From: a virus
Direction: 5' to 3' (one strand)
Virus record (IMG/VR): IMGVR_UViG_3300043410_001892
Location: 308,174-372,173 of that record
Length of the DNA: 64,000 nucleotides
Positions 58,077 through 64,000 of this stretch are shown here, in pieces. The position numbers and the translations under genes were made by a program. The notes beneath the pieces are model-generated. The model saw nothing but the letters and a program-made list of their open reading frames with translations. It was not told where the DNA came from and did not search any database. Numbering within the stretch: position 1 is the first letter of the stretch; each line of letters begins with the position of its first letter.

Positions 58077-58267
58077 TTACAAAAACTAAGGAAGGCAGTA
58101 TTGTTGTATACCGATTAAATGACATGTGGCATCGATCTAGTGGTCCTGCTTATGAGTTTCCTAATGGTAAAGGCTTTTGGGCATTATTTGGTAAACGACA
58201 TAGATACTATGGTCCGGCATCTCCCTATAGTAACATATATTATCTACATGACAGGTTGGTTAAATGA
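58073..58267 (+). CDS. HR-GPA repeat mini-protein, array member 6
   Basis: 64 aa; WHRSSGPAYEFPNGKGFWAL then FGKRHRYYGPASPYSNIYYL. Gene pair with member 5 by local similarity. Confidence 0.76.
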   Translation: MITKTKEGSIVVYRLNDMWHRSSGPAYEFPNGKGFWALFGKRHRYYGPASPYSNIYYLHDRLVK

Positions 58268-58491
58268 TAGAAAGATTTGAAGACATTGAATGTGTTCGTT
58301 ACCGATTAAATGGTGTGCCTCATCGAACTAATGGACCTGCGTTTGAATGGCTAAATGGTGACTGGAGTTGGGCATTGCATGGGAAAATACATCGTTATTA
58401 CGGACTTGCAGGTAGCAATGCAATGATAGATATTTTTCATGAATCGCGCAAAATAAAGTTTTGGGTATTGCACGGTGAGAGAGTTAGATGA
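58264..58491 (+). CDS. HR-GPA repeat mini-protein, array member 7
   Basis: 75 aa; PHRTNGPAFEWLNGDWSWAL then HGKIHRYYGLAGSNAMIDIF. Pro of GP is lost in the second repeat (YGLA). Recent duplicate of member 8. Confidence 0.76.
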   Translation: MIERFEDIECVRYRLNGVPHRTNGPAFEWLNGDWSWALHGKIHRYYGLAGSNAMIDIFHESRKIKFWVLHGERVR

Positions 58492-58712
58492 TTGATCGAA
58501 TTGAGGAAAACGATCGTGTTTGTTATCGATTAAATGGGGTGCCTCACCGTCCTAATGGACCTGCGTTTGAATGGCCAAATGGTGACTGGAGTTGGTCGTT
58601 GTATGGGAAAATACATCGCTATTACGGACCTGCGGCTTGCAATGAAACGATAGATAAGTATCATGGCGGCAATTCAAAGTTTTGGGTATTGCACGGTGAG
58701 GGAGTTAGATGA
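58488..58712 (+). CDS. HR-GPA repeat mini-protein, array member 8
   Basis: 74 aa; PHRPNGPAFEWPNGDWSWSL then YGKIHRYYGPAACNETIDKY. Differs from member 7 by scattered substitutions and a short length change near KFWVLHGE. Confidence 0.76.
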   Translation: MIDRIEENDRVCYRLNGVPHRPNGPAFEWPNGDWSWSLYGKIHRYYGPAACNETIDKYHGGNSKFWVLHGEGVR

Positions 58713-58948
58713 TTGAAGAAAGACAGTGTGTAGCATCAGTTGTTGGTACATACACAGAATATGTAAAAGACAATAAACCTCATCGACCCAATGGCCCGGC
58801 AAGGATCTATAATGATGGTGATGCTTACTGGTGGTTATATGGGAATAGACATAGATACTATGGACCTCAAACATCTAACCAAGAACGATCAATTTGGCGA
58901 GTACACGACCGGGAAATGAAATATGAAGTCCACTGGATTGAAGAATAA
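58709..58948 (+). CDS. HR-GPA repeat mini-protein, array member 9
   Basis: 79 aa, the longest member; PHRPNGPARIYNDGDAYWWL then YGNRHRYYGPQTSNQERSIW. Extra C-terminal tail KYEVHWIEE overlaps the next gene by 26 nt. Closest to member 13. Confidence 0.76.
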   Translation: MIEERQCVASVVGTYTEYVKDNKPHRPNGPARIYNDGDAYWWLYGNRHRYYGPQTSNQERSIWRVHDREMKYEVHWIEE

Positions 58949-59117
58949 TAAGTATTATGAGCATCGAGAAGATGACAAGTTACACTGCACTAATGGTCCG
59001 GCATGTGCTGCCGGACCAAACAGTTGGTTATGGTGTTTAAATGATCAACCTCATAGATATTACGGTCCTTACCATTCTGACGGATGTTGGTGTCTTCACG
59101 GGAAAAGAGTTAAATGA
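58923..59117 (+). CDS. HR-GPA repeat mini-protein, array member 10
   Basis: 64 aa; LHCTNGPACAAGPNSWLWCL then NDQPHRYYGPYHSDGCWCLH. Starts MKSTGLKNN rather than MI-x-x; start lies within member 9. Confidence 0.74.
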   Translation: MKSTGLKNNKYYEHREDDKLHCTNGPACAAGPNSWLWCLNDQPHRYYGPYHSDGCWCLHGKRVK

Positions 59118-59323
59118 CTAAGCCACACCGATATGTAAGCACTTATTGTGAAACTGATGATACAGTTATTTATAGAGTGCTCAATGATTATCATCGATGT
59201 GATGGACCTGCACTAATACAATATGACAAATGGGGATGGTTTTTGTTTAACAACTGGCACAGGTATTATGGAGAGGCTCGTAGTGCCGGTGATTGGTATA
59301 TTCACGGGAAATTAGTTAAATGA
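59114..59323 (+). CDS. HR-GPA repeat mini-protein, array member 11
   Basis: 69 aa; YHRCDGPALIQYDKWGWFLF then NNWHRYYGEARSAGDWYIHG. Pro of the second GP is replaced by Glu. Shares its N-terminal layout (Y-x-x-T-x-DTV) with member 3. Confidence 0.76.
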   Translation: MTKPHRYVSTYCETDDTVIYRVLNDYHRCDGPALIQYDKWGWFLFNNWHRYYGEARSAGDWYIHGKLVK

Positions 59324-59511
59324 TAAAAAAAACAGATGGCGGATATTATTATGAATATCGATCAAATGGTAAGAGACATCAAGTCAATGGTCCTGCGTTA
59401 GTCTTTGTTACTGGTGAAAAATATTGGTTTTTATATGATCAATGGCATAGATATTATGGCTATCAATCTAACAAGAATCAATGGTGGTTACATGGGGAAA
59501 AAATTAAATGA
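59320..59511 (+). CDS. HR-GPA repeat mini-protein, array member 12
   Basis: 63 aa; RHQVNGPALVFVTGEKYWFL then YDQWHRYYGYQSNKNQWWLH. First Arg replaced by Gln (HQ), second GP by GY. Confidence 0.76.
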   Translation: MIKKTDGGYYYEYRSNGKRHQVNGPALVFVTGEKYWFLYDQWHRYYGYQSNKNQWWLHGEKIK

Positions 59512-59720
59512 TTGAACAATTTGAGTACCATAGTTGCACAGTATATTTAAAGGACGGCGAACCGCATCGTCCTAATGGACCAGCAAGGATATACCGTGAT
59601 GGATCTAAGTATTGGTGGTTATATGGGATTCGCCATCGATACTATGGACCACAATGTAAGGATATTTATGGAACAATTTGGAGAATACATGGCTTACTGA
59701 TAAAACATGAACACAAATAA
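59508..59720 (+). CDS. HR-GPA repeat mini-protein, array member 13
   Basis: 70 aa; PHRPNGPARIYRDGSKYWWL then YGIRHRYYGPQCKDIYGTIW. Near-copy of member 9 in the repeats. Overlaps member 14 by 14 nt. Confidence 0.76.
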   Translation: MIEQFEYHSCTVYLKDGEPHRPNGPARIYRDGSKYWWLYGIRHRYYGPQCKDIYGTIWRIHGLLIKHEHK

Positions 59721-59871
59721 CGATCTAACACATAAGACTAATGGCCCCGCTGTAACGTGTAGCAACGGTTATTGGTCATGGAGATTATTTAACAATTATC
59801 ACAGGTATTACGGTCCGGTAAATAGTAGAGGACGATGGTGTATTCATAACAAGTGGGTTAAATGGTTGTAA
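59707..59871 (+). CDS. HR-GPA repeat mini-protein, array member 14 (short)
   Basis: 54 aa; HKTNGPAVTCSNGYWSWRLF then NNYHRYYGPVNSRGRWCIHN. The shortest copy, lacking most of the N-terminus, and last of the array. The NGPAV codons read AATGGCCCCGCTGT, which equals the core of the intercistronic GC-rich element. Confidence 0.7.
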   Translation: MNTNNDLTHKTNGPAVTCSNGYWSWRLFNNYHRYYGPVNSRGRWCIHNKWVKWL

Positions 59872-59877
59872 AAATCA

Positions 59878-59907
59878 TTGTACATTTCTGTGATAATATG
59901 CTATAAT
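59878..59907 (+). promoter_or_regulatory. Promoter (TTGTAC-N18-TATAAT)
   Basis: Strong -10 with TGC before it and ATATTTTTTT after it; the -35 is weak and spacing is 18. Confidence 0.65.
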
Positions 59908-59931
59908 ATATTTTTTTACTTGCAAAATTAT

Positions 59932-60195
59932 ATGCCTAAATTAAAAAAACAAAAAGGGTTTTGGTATGCCCCTAAACCATATAAAGGAGTAATTGCTTTG
60001 AGAGATTTAATAAACATTGTCGAAGACAAAGAATGCCAGACACCTGGCGCAAATTATAGATTTGAAACAACTGATGATAGCGTAACATCAACTGTTACAT
60101 TACCATTCAAACTTAACTTAACAGAAGAACAGGTTAAGAAACTTGAAAACGAATTACACGATTCATTAGAACAAGTATTTAAACAATTTTTCTAG
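59932..60195 (+). CDS. Unknown protein (87 aa)
   Basis: MPKLKKQKGFWYAPKPYKGV, then ALRDLINIVEDKECQTPGAN and LTEEQVKKLENELHDSLEQV. Basic start, acidic helical end. No clear ribosome binding site before the ATG at 59932; a short leader is likely from the promoter position. Confidence 0.62.
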   Translation: MPKLKKQKGFWYAPKPYKGVIALRDLINIVEDKECQTPGANYRFETTDDSVTSTVTLPFKLNLTEEQVKKLENELHDSLEQVFKQFF

Positions 60196-60206
60196 GATAA
60201 CACACA

Positions 60207-60278
60207 ATGATACCTGGACCGCCTGCACCAAACACAATAAACTGGTTTTGTGTTAGACCAGTGAGGGATATTAAATGA
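60207..60278 (+). pseudogene. Truncated DUF1566/Lcl-like relic (23 codons)
   Basis: MIPGPPAPNTINWFCVRPVR followed by DIK and stop: only the C-terminal strand of the array family remains, with the same junction leading into the next gene (AAATGA). It may still act as a translation lead-in. Confidence 0.6.
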
Positions 60279-60664
60279 CTATCGAAACTGCTAAAGAGTA
60301 TATCAAACACCGTGCAAGACCGCGATACACCAAATATTACGATGAAAGTGCAGTAGTTGAAACTACAATGCGATCTGGATGGATAGTGCATGATTTTAAA
60401 TTATCAGTTGAGCATAACCTCAACCTAATCCATGATGTAGCCCGTGCTTGGCTAACATCAACTCATGAGGAACGTATTGCCAACTGCAAGGCGACAACTT
60501 ACGACGAATGGTTGAAGAATCCTAAATCAGATTTTATTATGGTTCGTGATGGCCATAGAAGAGAAGTACAACGAGTAAATGATATTACTGAAATAGAAAA
60601 AACGCATACCTTTGAAGGTATGAGTACATTAGGCACTATGCCTATATTTCGCAAACAGGTTTAA
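60275..60664 (+). CDS. Unknown protein (129 aa)
   Basis: MTIETAKEYIKHRARPRYTK, LIHDVARAWLTSTHEERIAN and a Lys/Arg-rich DGHRREVQRVND. Its start is supplied by an array-type junction although it is not an array member. Not recognised. Confidence 0.67.
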   Translation: MTIETAKEYIKHRARPRYTKYYDESAVVETTMRSGWIVHDFKLSVEHNLNLIHDVARAWLTSTHEERIANCKATTYDEWLKNPKSDFIMVRDGHRREVQRVNDITEIEKTHTFEGMSTLGTMPIFRKQV

Positions 60665-60671
60665 AAATCAT

Positions 60672-60700
60672 TTGCAATCCAGCTTACACTTTGCTATAAT
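60672..60700 (+). promoter_or_regulatory. Promoter (TTGCAA-N17-TATAAT), duplicated sequence
   Basis: Same 17-nt spacer and flanks as at 56234, 33 nt before the 176-aa gene. Confidence 0.88.
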
Positions 60701-60732
60701 ATATTTTTTTAACGCACACATGAGGCAAACGC

Positions 60733-61263
60733 ATGGCACTGCTAAAATCTATGTCGCAACAAACTGTTCCAGTTCCAGTTACGGAACCAGTTACTGTATT
60801 TTCTCCATTTGGTAACAGTATAACAAATGGCATTCGCATTTCGACACATGTTAGGATTTCATTTAACACAGAAGATTTAACTCCGGTTAGCTTTTACAGT
60901 TTCTTTGCAGGTAATACATTGCCTTACCCTCATCAGCAAATGAGCTTTTCTGCGCGAGATGGCTATAAAGTAATGTACACATCAACTCCTAGTCCAGTAC
61001 ATAACATCGATGAAAATAGTTTACTTACTGTGGACAACATCATAGGTCCACATAAGATAACAGATGACATTTATGTTCATTTTAAAGATGGATATGATAT
61101 TCAAAGATCTCTAAATCTTGATATAAAAGATAGACGGCTAATAGCCTATATCCCCGATGCAAGTGGTAATAATACAGTCAGTTTAATACCACATGTCACG
61201 CGTGAAAATCTTGACGCATGGATTCGCGTGTTCTTAACATTCCGAACTTTAATAGAGGACTAA
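60733..61263 (+). CDS. Unknown protein, paralogue pair A (176 aa)
   Basis: MALLKSMSQQTVPVPVTEPV, beta-rich middle, and a helical end ENLDAWIRVFLTFRTLIED. Shares its first and last segments with the next gene. GAGGCAAACGC precedes the ATG. Not recognised. Confidence 0.68.
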   Translation: MALLKSMSQQTVPVPVTEPVTVFSPFGNSITNGIRISTHVRISFNTEDLTPVSFYSFFAGNTLPYPHQQMSFSARDGYKVMYTSTPSPVHNIDENSLLTVDNIIGPHKITDDIYVHFKDGYDIQRSLNLDIKDRRLIAYIPDASGNNTVSLIPHVTRENLDAWIRVFLTFRTLIED

Positions 61264-61264
61264 T

Positions 61265-61786
61265 ATGTCAATTTTAAAATCAATGGTTAAACCTAGAACA
61301 ATTACTGTTGCAACTCCTCAACCAGTAGAAGATTCATATGATAAGAATACTATGCAGATTGCAGAAAATAAATGGATTCGTGCTTGTATCGATGACTTAG
61401 AAAAACCATCGTGCAATGTTAGAAGTGATGGGAACGACAGGGTATTATCGTGGGAGTTTCACGACTGGGACGACGATTACTATTCAGGTCCTGTTTGTAC
61501 AGTTGACTTTAGGAGCGGTCTTCCAGAGAAGTGCGGTGTGTTATCTTTTGATGAGGTGTTATCTTACAATGATGGAGGAGTCTACTATGTTCAGATAACA
61601 GAACCAGAATCATGTAAGAACTTAGAGGTTCAACTTACCCTTGCTGTAGATAGACGTACAGACGTATTGAGCATAGTACCTGACCCATATAATGGTGAAC
61701 GCATCTCTTTACTACATCTAGACAATCCTGCCGCACTTGATGCTTTGATTAGATCACTGATGGTTATTAGAAGTACGATCGTTTAA
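61265..61786 (+). CDS. Unknown protein, paralogue pair B (173 aa)
   Basis: MSILKSMVKPRTITVATPQP, an acidic middle (WEFHDWDDDYYSGP), and DNPAALDALIRSLMVIRSTI. Diverged duplicate of the 176-aa protein: LLKSM/ILKSM start and LDA-x-IR end match, the centre does not. Confidence 0.68.
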   Translation: MSILKSMVKPRTITVATPQPVEDSYDKNTMQIAENKWIRACIDDLEKPSCNVRSDGNDRVLSWEFHDWDDDYYSGPVCTVDFRSGLPEKCGVLSFDEVLSYNDGGVYYVQITEPESCKNLEVQLTLAVDRRTDVLSIVPDPYNGERISLLHLDNPAALDALIRSLMVIRSTIV

Positions 61787-61814
61787 CAGCCACACTAAGT
61801 TGAAGAGGTATACG

Positions 61815-62627
61815 ATGGACACACTTGACCATTACGTGTTGCTAGGATTTCCTGTGCATCACAGTGAATCACCACGTATTCATGCGTTATTTGCAGAACA
61901 AACCGGGCAAAATATGAGTTATCTTGCGCAAGAAGTTAGGCCAGAAAATTTTATCGTTGCCGTCAATGAATTTTTTGAAAAAGGCGGCAAAGGCCTAAAC
62001 TGTACGCTACCACTCAAAGAATTGGCATGGGAATTTGCCACGAATAAAACGCCACGCGCCCAAGCGGCAAAAGCAGTCAATACACTGGTTTTGCAAGAAA
62101 ATGGGCAAATTTTAGGTGACAATACCGACGGCATTGGTTTAGTAACAGATTTGACAAACAATCACGGTGTCAATCTTGAAAATAAACGATTGCTTATTTT
62201 GGGAGCGGGTGGTGCTACACGCGGAATTTTATTGCCGCTACTTGATGAAAAGCCCAAAAGTATCACTATTGCTAATCGTACCGTTGAAAAAGCCATGCAA
62301 CTCGCTAATGAGTTTCAACAACACATTCATGCGTGTAGATTTGAGGCGTTAGAAAATCATCAATTCGATGTTATTTTAAACGCCACATCGGCCAGTTTGA
62401 GTGATGATTTGCCACCGCTACCAGAAAATATATTGGCTGAAAACGGCATTTGTTACGATTTAGCGTATAGCAATCAACCGACTGCGTTTGTGCGTTGGGG
62501 GATTGAGCAAAACGCCCATAAAAGCGTTGACGGCTTAGGCATGCTTGTTGAGCAAGCGGCAGAGGCTTTTTTTCTCTGGCGTGGCGTTCGTCCTAGCACA
62601 CAATTTTTATTACATGACATGAAGTAA
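61815..62627 (+). CDS. aroE: Shikimate dehydrogenase
   Basis: 270 aa, full AroE length. LLGFPVHHSESPRIH (substrate Ser pair), NCTLPLKELA (catalytic Lys), NTDGIG (catalytic Asp), LLILGAGGATRGIL (NADP loop), ANRTVEKA (phosphate site) and GLGMLVEQAAEAFFLW. It reduces 3-dehydroshikimate to shikimate. The ATG at 61815 follows AGAGG. Codons with GCG, CGC and GGC are far more common than in neighbouring genes, suggesting recent transfer from a bacterial host. Confidence 0.96.
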   Translation: MDTLDHYVLLGFPVHHSESPRIHALFAEQTGQNMSYLAQEVRPENFIVAVNEFFEKGGKGLNCTLPLKELAWEFATNKTPRAQAAKAVNTLVLQENGQILGDNTDGIGLVTDLTNNHGVNLENKRLLILGAGGATRGILLPLLDEKPKSITIANRTVEKAMQLANEFQQHIHACRFEALENHQFDVILNATSASLSDDLPPLPENILAENGICYDLAYSNQPTAFVRWGIEQNAHKSVDGLGMLVEQAAEAFFLWRGVRPSTQFLLHDMK

Positions 62628-62634
62628 ATATCAT

Positions 62635-62663
62635 TTGACAACCACACTAAATAATTGTATAAT
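62635..62663 (+). promoter_or_regulatory. Sigma70-type promoter (TTGACA-N17-TATAAT)
   Basis: Perfect boxes directly after aroE, 35 nt before the 123-aa gene; T-rich tract after the -10. Confidence 0.85.
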
Positions 62664-62697
62664 TGTTTTTTTACTTACACGCTATAGGAGCAAAAAA

Positions 62698-63069
62698 ATG
62701 TCTAAAACACTTAAAGAAACCTCACAAGCAGTTGCCAATGCTAACTTTGACGCAGCCAAAACTGCGGCAGTATTGTCAGCAGCTGGTATTGCTAACCGTC
62801 AAATTGTTAAGTTAGCAGCATCAAAAGCACCGCTAATGATGAGAGGTTACGTTGATACTGCATTTGGTAAGTTAGTTCTCGCTAACATCGCAGCACAAGG
62901 TTTAATGTATGCAAGACCAAACGATGCCAGAATCAACACCTTAGCAGAAGCTATGATGGTTACTGCTTATCAAGATGCAATTGGCGAGTTTGATATCGAT
63001 GGCATGATCGATGACTTCCTTAATACATCACAGATGAAAAAAGCATTAGCTAATTTGGAGACGGAGTAA
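62698..63069 (+). CDS. Unknown Ala-rich helical protein (123 aa)
   Basis: MSKTLKETSQAVANANFDAA, KTAAVLSAAGIANRQIVKLA then MMRGYVDTAFGKLVLANIAA. Helical, Ala-rich, with an acidic GEFDIDGMIDDF. AGGAGC precedes the ATG. It resembles small phage proteins predicted to associate with membranes, but no family is recognised. Confidence 0.72.
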   Translation: MSKTLKETSQAVANANFDAAKTAAVLSAAGIANRQIVKLAASKAPLMMRGYVDTAFGKLVLANIAAQGLMYARPNDARINTLAEAMMVTAYQDAIGEFDIDGMIDDFLNTSQMKKALANLETE

Positions 63070-63090
63070 AAACTTCCGTTTATAATAGCT

Positions 63091-63216
63091 TTGATAGCTT
63101 GGCTAACATCAACACTGCTGTTAGCATCTAATCCATATCCGGACTTACAAGGCTTGCTATGTCTTGTAATTACAATGACAGCAGTTGATATGGTTTCATC
63201 AACTATGGGGGAGTAA
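63091..63216 (+). CDS. Possible small membrane protein with TTG start
   Basis: 41 codons: MIAWLTSTLLLASNPYPDLQ then GLLCLVITMTAVDMVSSTMG. Two hydrophobic stretches. No ATG and no ribosome binding site at the right distance; the frame is continuous with the preceding gene past its TAA. Low confidence. Confidence 0.3.
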   Translation: MIAWLTSTLLLASNPYPDLQGLLCLVITMTAVDMVSSTMGE

Positions 63217-63222
63217 TTCCCC
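63206..63222 (+). other. GC hairpin at the end of the small ORF
   Basis: GGGGGA / TCCCCC with a 5-nt loop and no T run; possible attenuator or processing site before the next gene. Confidence 0.4.
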
Positions 63223-63246
63223 CATTCACAGAATGGTGGTTACTTA

Positions 63247-63738
63247 ATGTTTAAGAAACACAGATCAGAACGCATCTCAGCATACTCTAACATGATTGCT
63301 GAATTGGCTATTGAGTTAGCTATGGACGATACAACAAAAGATGATGCAGTTAAATATGCAGCACGGTCTATGGGTAATATATTAGAGCGACTGATGCTAA
63401 GTCCTGAAGCGATTGAGCTACTTGACAATGACTTACAAACGAATGTAATTCCATTCTACACTCTCACAAAGTCAAAGAATGACGCTATCAGACGTGCTAA
63501 ACGAAAAGCTAAGAAAACAGACGATGACGAGTTTAATTTTGATTTAGACAAAATGAAAGCTGCTGTTGAGTCCGGACGTGTTTCAATTCCTAAAGAAGCC
63601 TTAACAAGTTTTGAAGCATTTGATAAATGGTTAAGTGAAGACACTGAACCTGTTATAAAAAAAGTTTGCGATCAAAAAGTAAATGGCAGTTGCCCATTAC
63701 ATAATCTACATTGTCAATATCCCGAATGTGAGAAATAA
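63247..63738 (+). CDS. Unknown protein with Cys-rich tail (163 aa)
   Basis: MFKKHRSERISAYSNMIAEL, helical, with basic RRAKRKAKKTDDDE at about 80 and CDQKVNGSCPLHNLHCQYPE as a Cys/His tail that could bind zinc. Not recognised. Confidence 0.68.
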   Translation: MFKKHRSERISAYSNMIAELAIELAMDDTTKDDAVKYAARSMGNILERLMLSPEAIELLDNDLQTNVIPFYTLTKSKNDAIRRAKRKAKKTDDDEFNFDLDKMKAAVESGRVSIPKEALTSFEAFDKWLSEDTEPVIKKVCDQKVNGSCPLHNLHCQYPECEK

Positions 63739-63741
63739 ACA

Positions 63742-64000
63742 ATGATAACATTTTATCCCCGTAATATAGGAATGTGGCGTGAAGTATTTACATTTAATGA
63801 TATTACATTAAGTGTGAATAATATACAATCCAAAACATTTTATAACCGTGATGAATTGATTGAATTTTTAAAGCAACATAAAGTTAGATTAGATGATCCA
63901 AAATATCCCTTAGAATTCGATGGACCTTACGAACATCATGTCTTTGGTAATTGTGTTTATACCGTTATACAATGGTCCACTATTGGCTGGATTAAAGACG
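63742..64000 (+). CDS. Unknown protein, partial at window end
   Basis: MITFYPRNIGMWREVFTFND, then YNRDELIEFLKQHKVRLDDP, still open at position 64000 (86 codons). The start lies 3 nt after the preceding stop. Not recognised. Confidence 0.65.
   Translation, partial: MITFYPRNIGMWREVFTFNDITLSVNNIQSKTFYNRDELIEFLKQHKVRLDDPKYPLEFDGPYEHHVFGNCVYTVIQWSTIGWIKD

Noticed and set aside
59743-59756. Seventh independent copy of the GC-rich intercistronic element
   Set aside because: Here it is inside a coding sequence as NGPAV codons, so it cannot be counted as an intercistronic copy, although the similarity is recorded.
57080-59871. CRISPR-like or simple tandem repeat array
   Set aside because: The repeats are diverged protein-coding units with overlapping start and stop signals, not short identical repeats with unique spacers.

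Overview
The window reads as part of a large, AT-rich, T4-like (myovirus-type) tailed phage genome; no bacterial housekeeping operon is present. Supporting signs are dense overlapping gene packing, tail-fibre and tailspike genes, a PAAR spike-tip protein, class Ia ribonucleotide reductase with glutaredoxin, and typical phage auxiliary genes (S21, YqgE/AlgH, DUF454, HldD-like, deoxynucleotidase). Many proteins begin with a short MK-x-x-E-hydrophobic segment like the capsid-targeting sequence of T4 internal proteins, and many late-type genes are preceded by a T4-late-like TAAATA box. A 24-codon gene that I read as pqqA (precursor peptide of the cofactor PQQ) suggests a host that makes PQQ, for example a methylotrophic or methanotrophic proteobacterium. 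The host assignment is inference.

Layout. Positions 1-11056 (minus strand) hold virion genes: a very large protein open at the left edge, a 1021-aa repeat-rich protein and two collagen-like fibres. Positions 11107-13550 hold S21, an unknown gene, a secreted RlpA-like protein with a long structured leader, and a plus-strand internal-protein candidate. Positions 13577-19696 (minus) form one tight operon, nrdA-sod-x-x-nrdB-x-x-grx-x-PAAR-pqqA, closed by a strong terminator. Positions 19873-32819 (minus) hold a beta-helix tailspike, a PD-(D/E)XK nuclease, many small proteins with the N-terminal targeting-like segment, a Zn-peptidase, a third collagen-like fibre and a 667-aa structural protein. 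Positions 33017-43315 are mixed accessory and metabolic genes: ParB-like, lipase, secreted nuclease, DUF454, AlgH, lytic transglycosylase, HldD-like, deoxynucleotidase, thioesterase, GIY-YIG endonuclease and a kinase-like protein.

Positions 43579-64000 (plus) are the unusual part: about 70 very small genes read from repeated TTGACA/TTGCAA-N17-TATAAT promoters. They include 22 short DUF1566/Lcl-like proteins (consensus NGHKDWRLPT ... PVRD) and, separately, 14 consecutive proteins with two HR-x-x-GPA-type repeats (consensus NGPA ... HRYYGP). Within each array the genes overlap by a few bases at a conserved junction that encodes the end of one protein and the start signal of the next. A GC-rich element, GGCCCCGCTGTACACA, recurs between genes of this region. 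A less AT-rich aroE (shikimate dehydrogenase) that looks recently acquired sits near the right end.

All calls rest on reading the sequence and remembered family motifs; no database search was run. No tRNA, rRNA, CRISPR array, integrase, transposase or reverse transcriptase was recognised.
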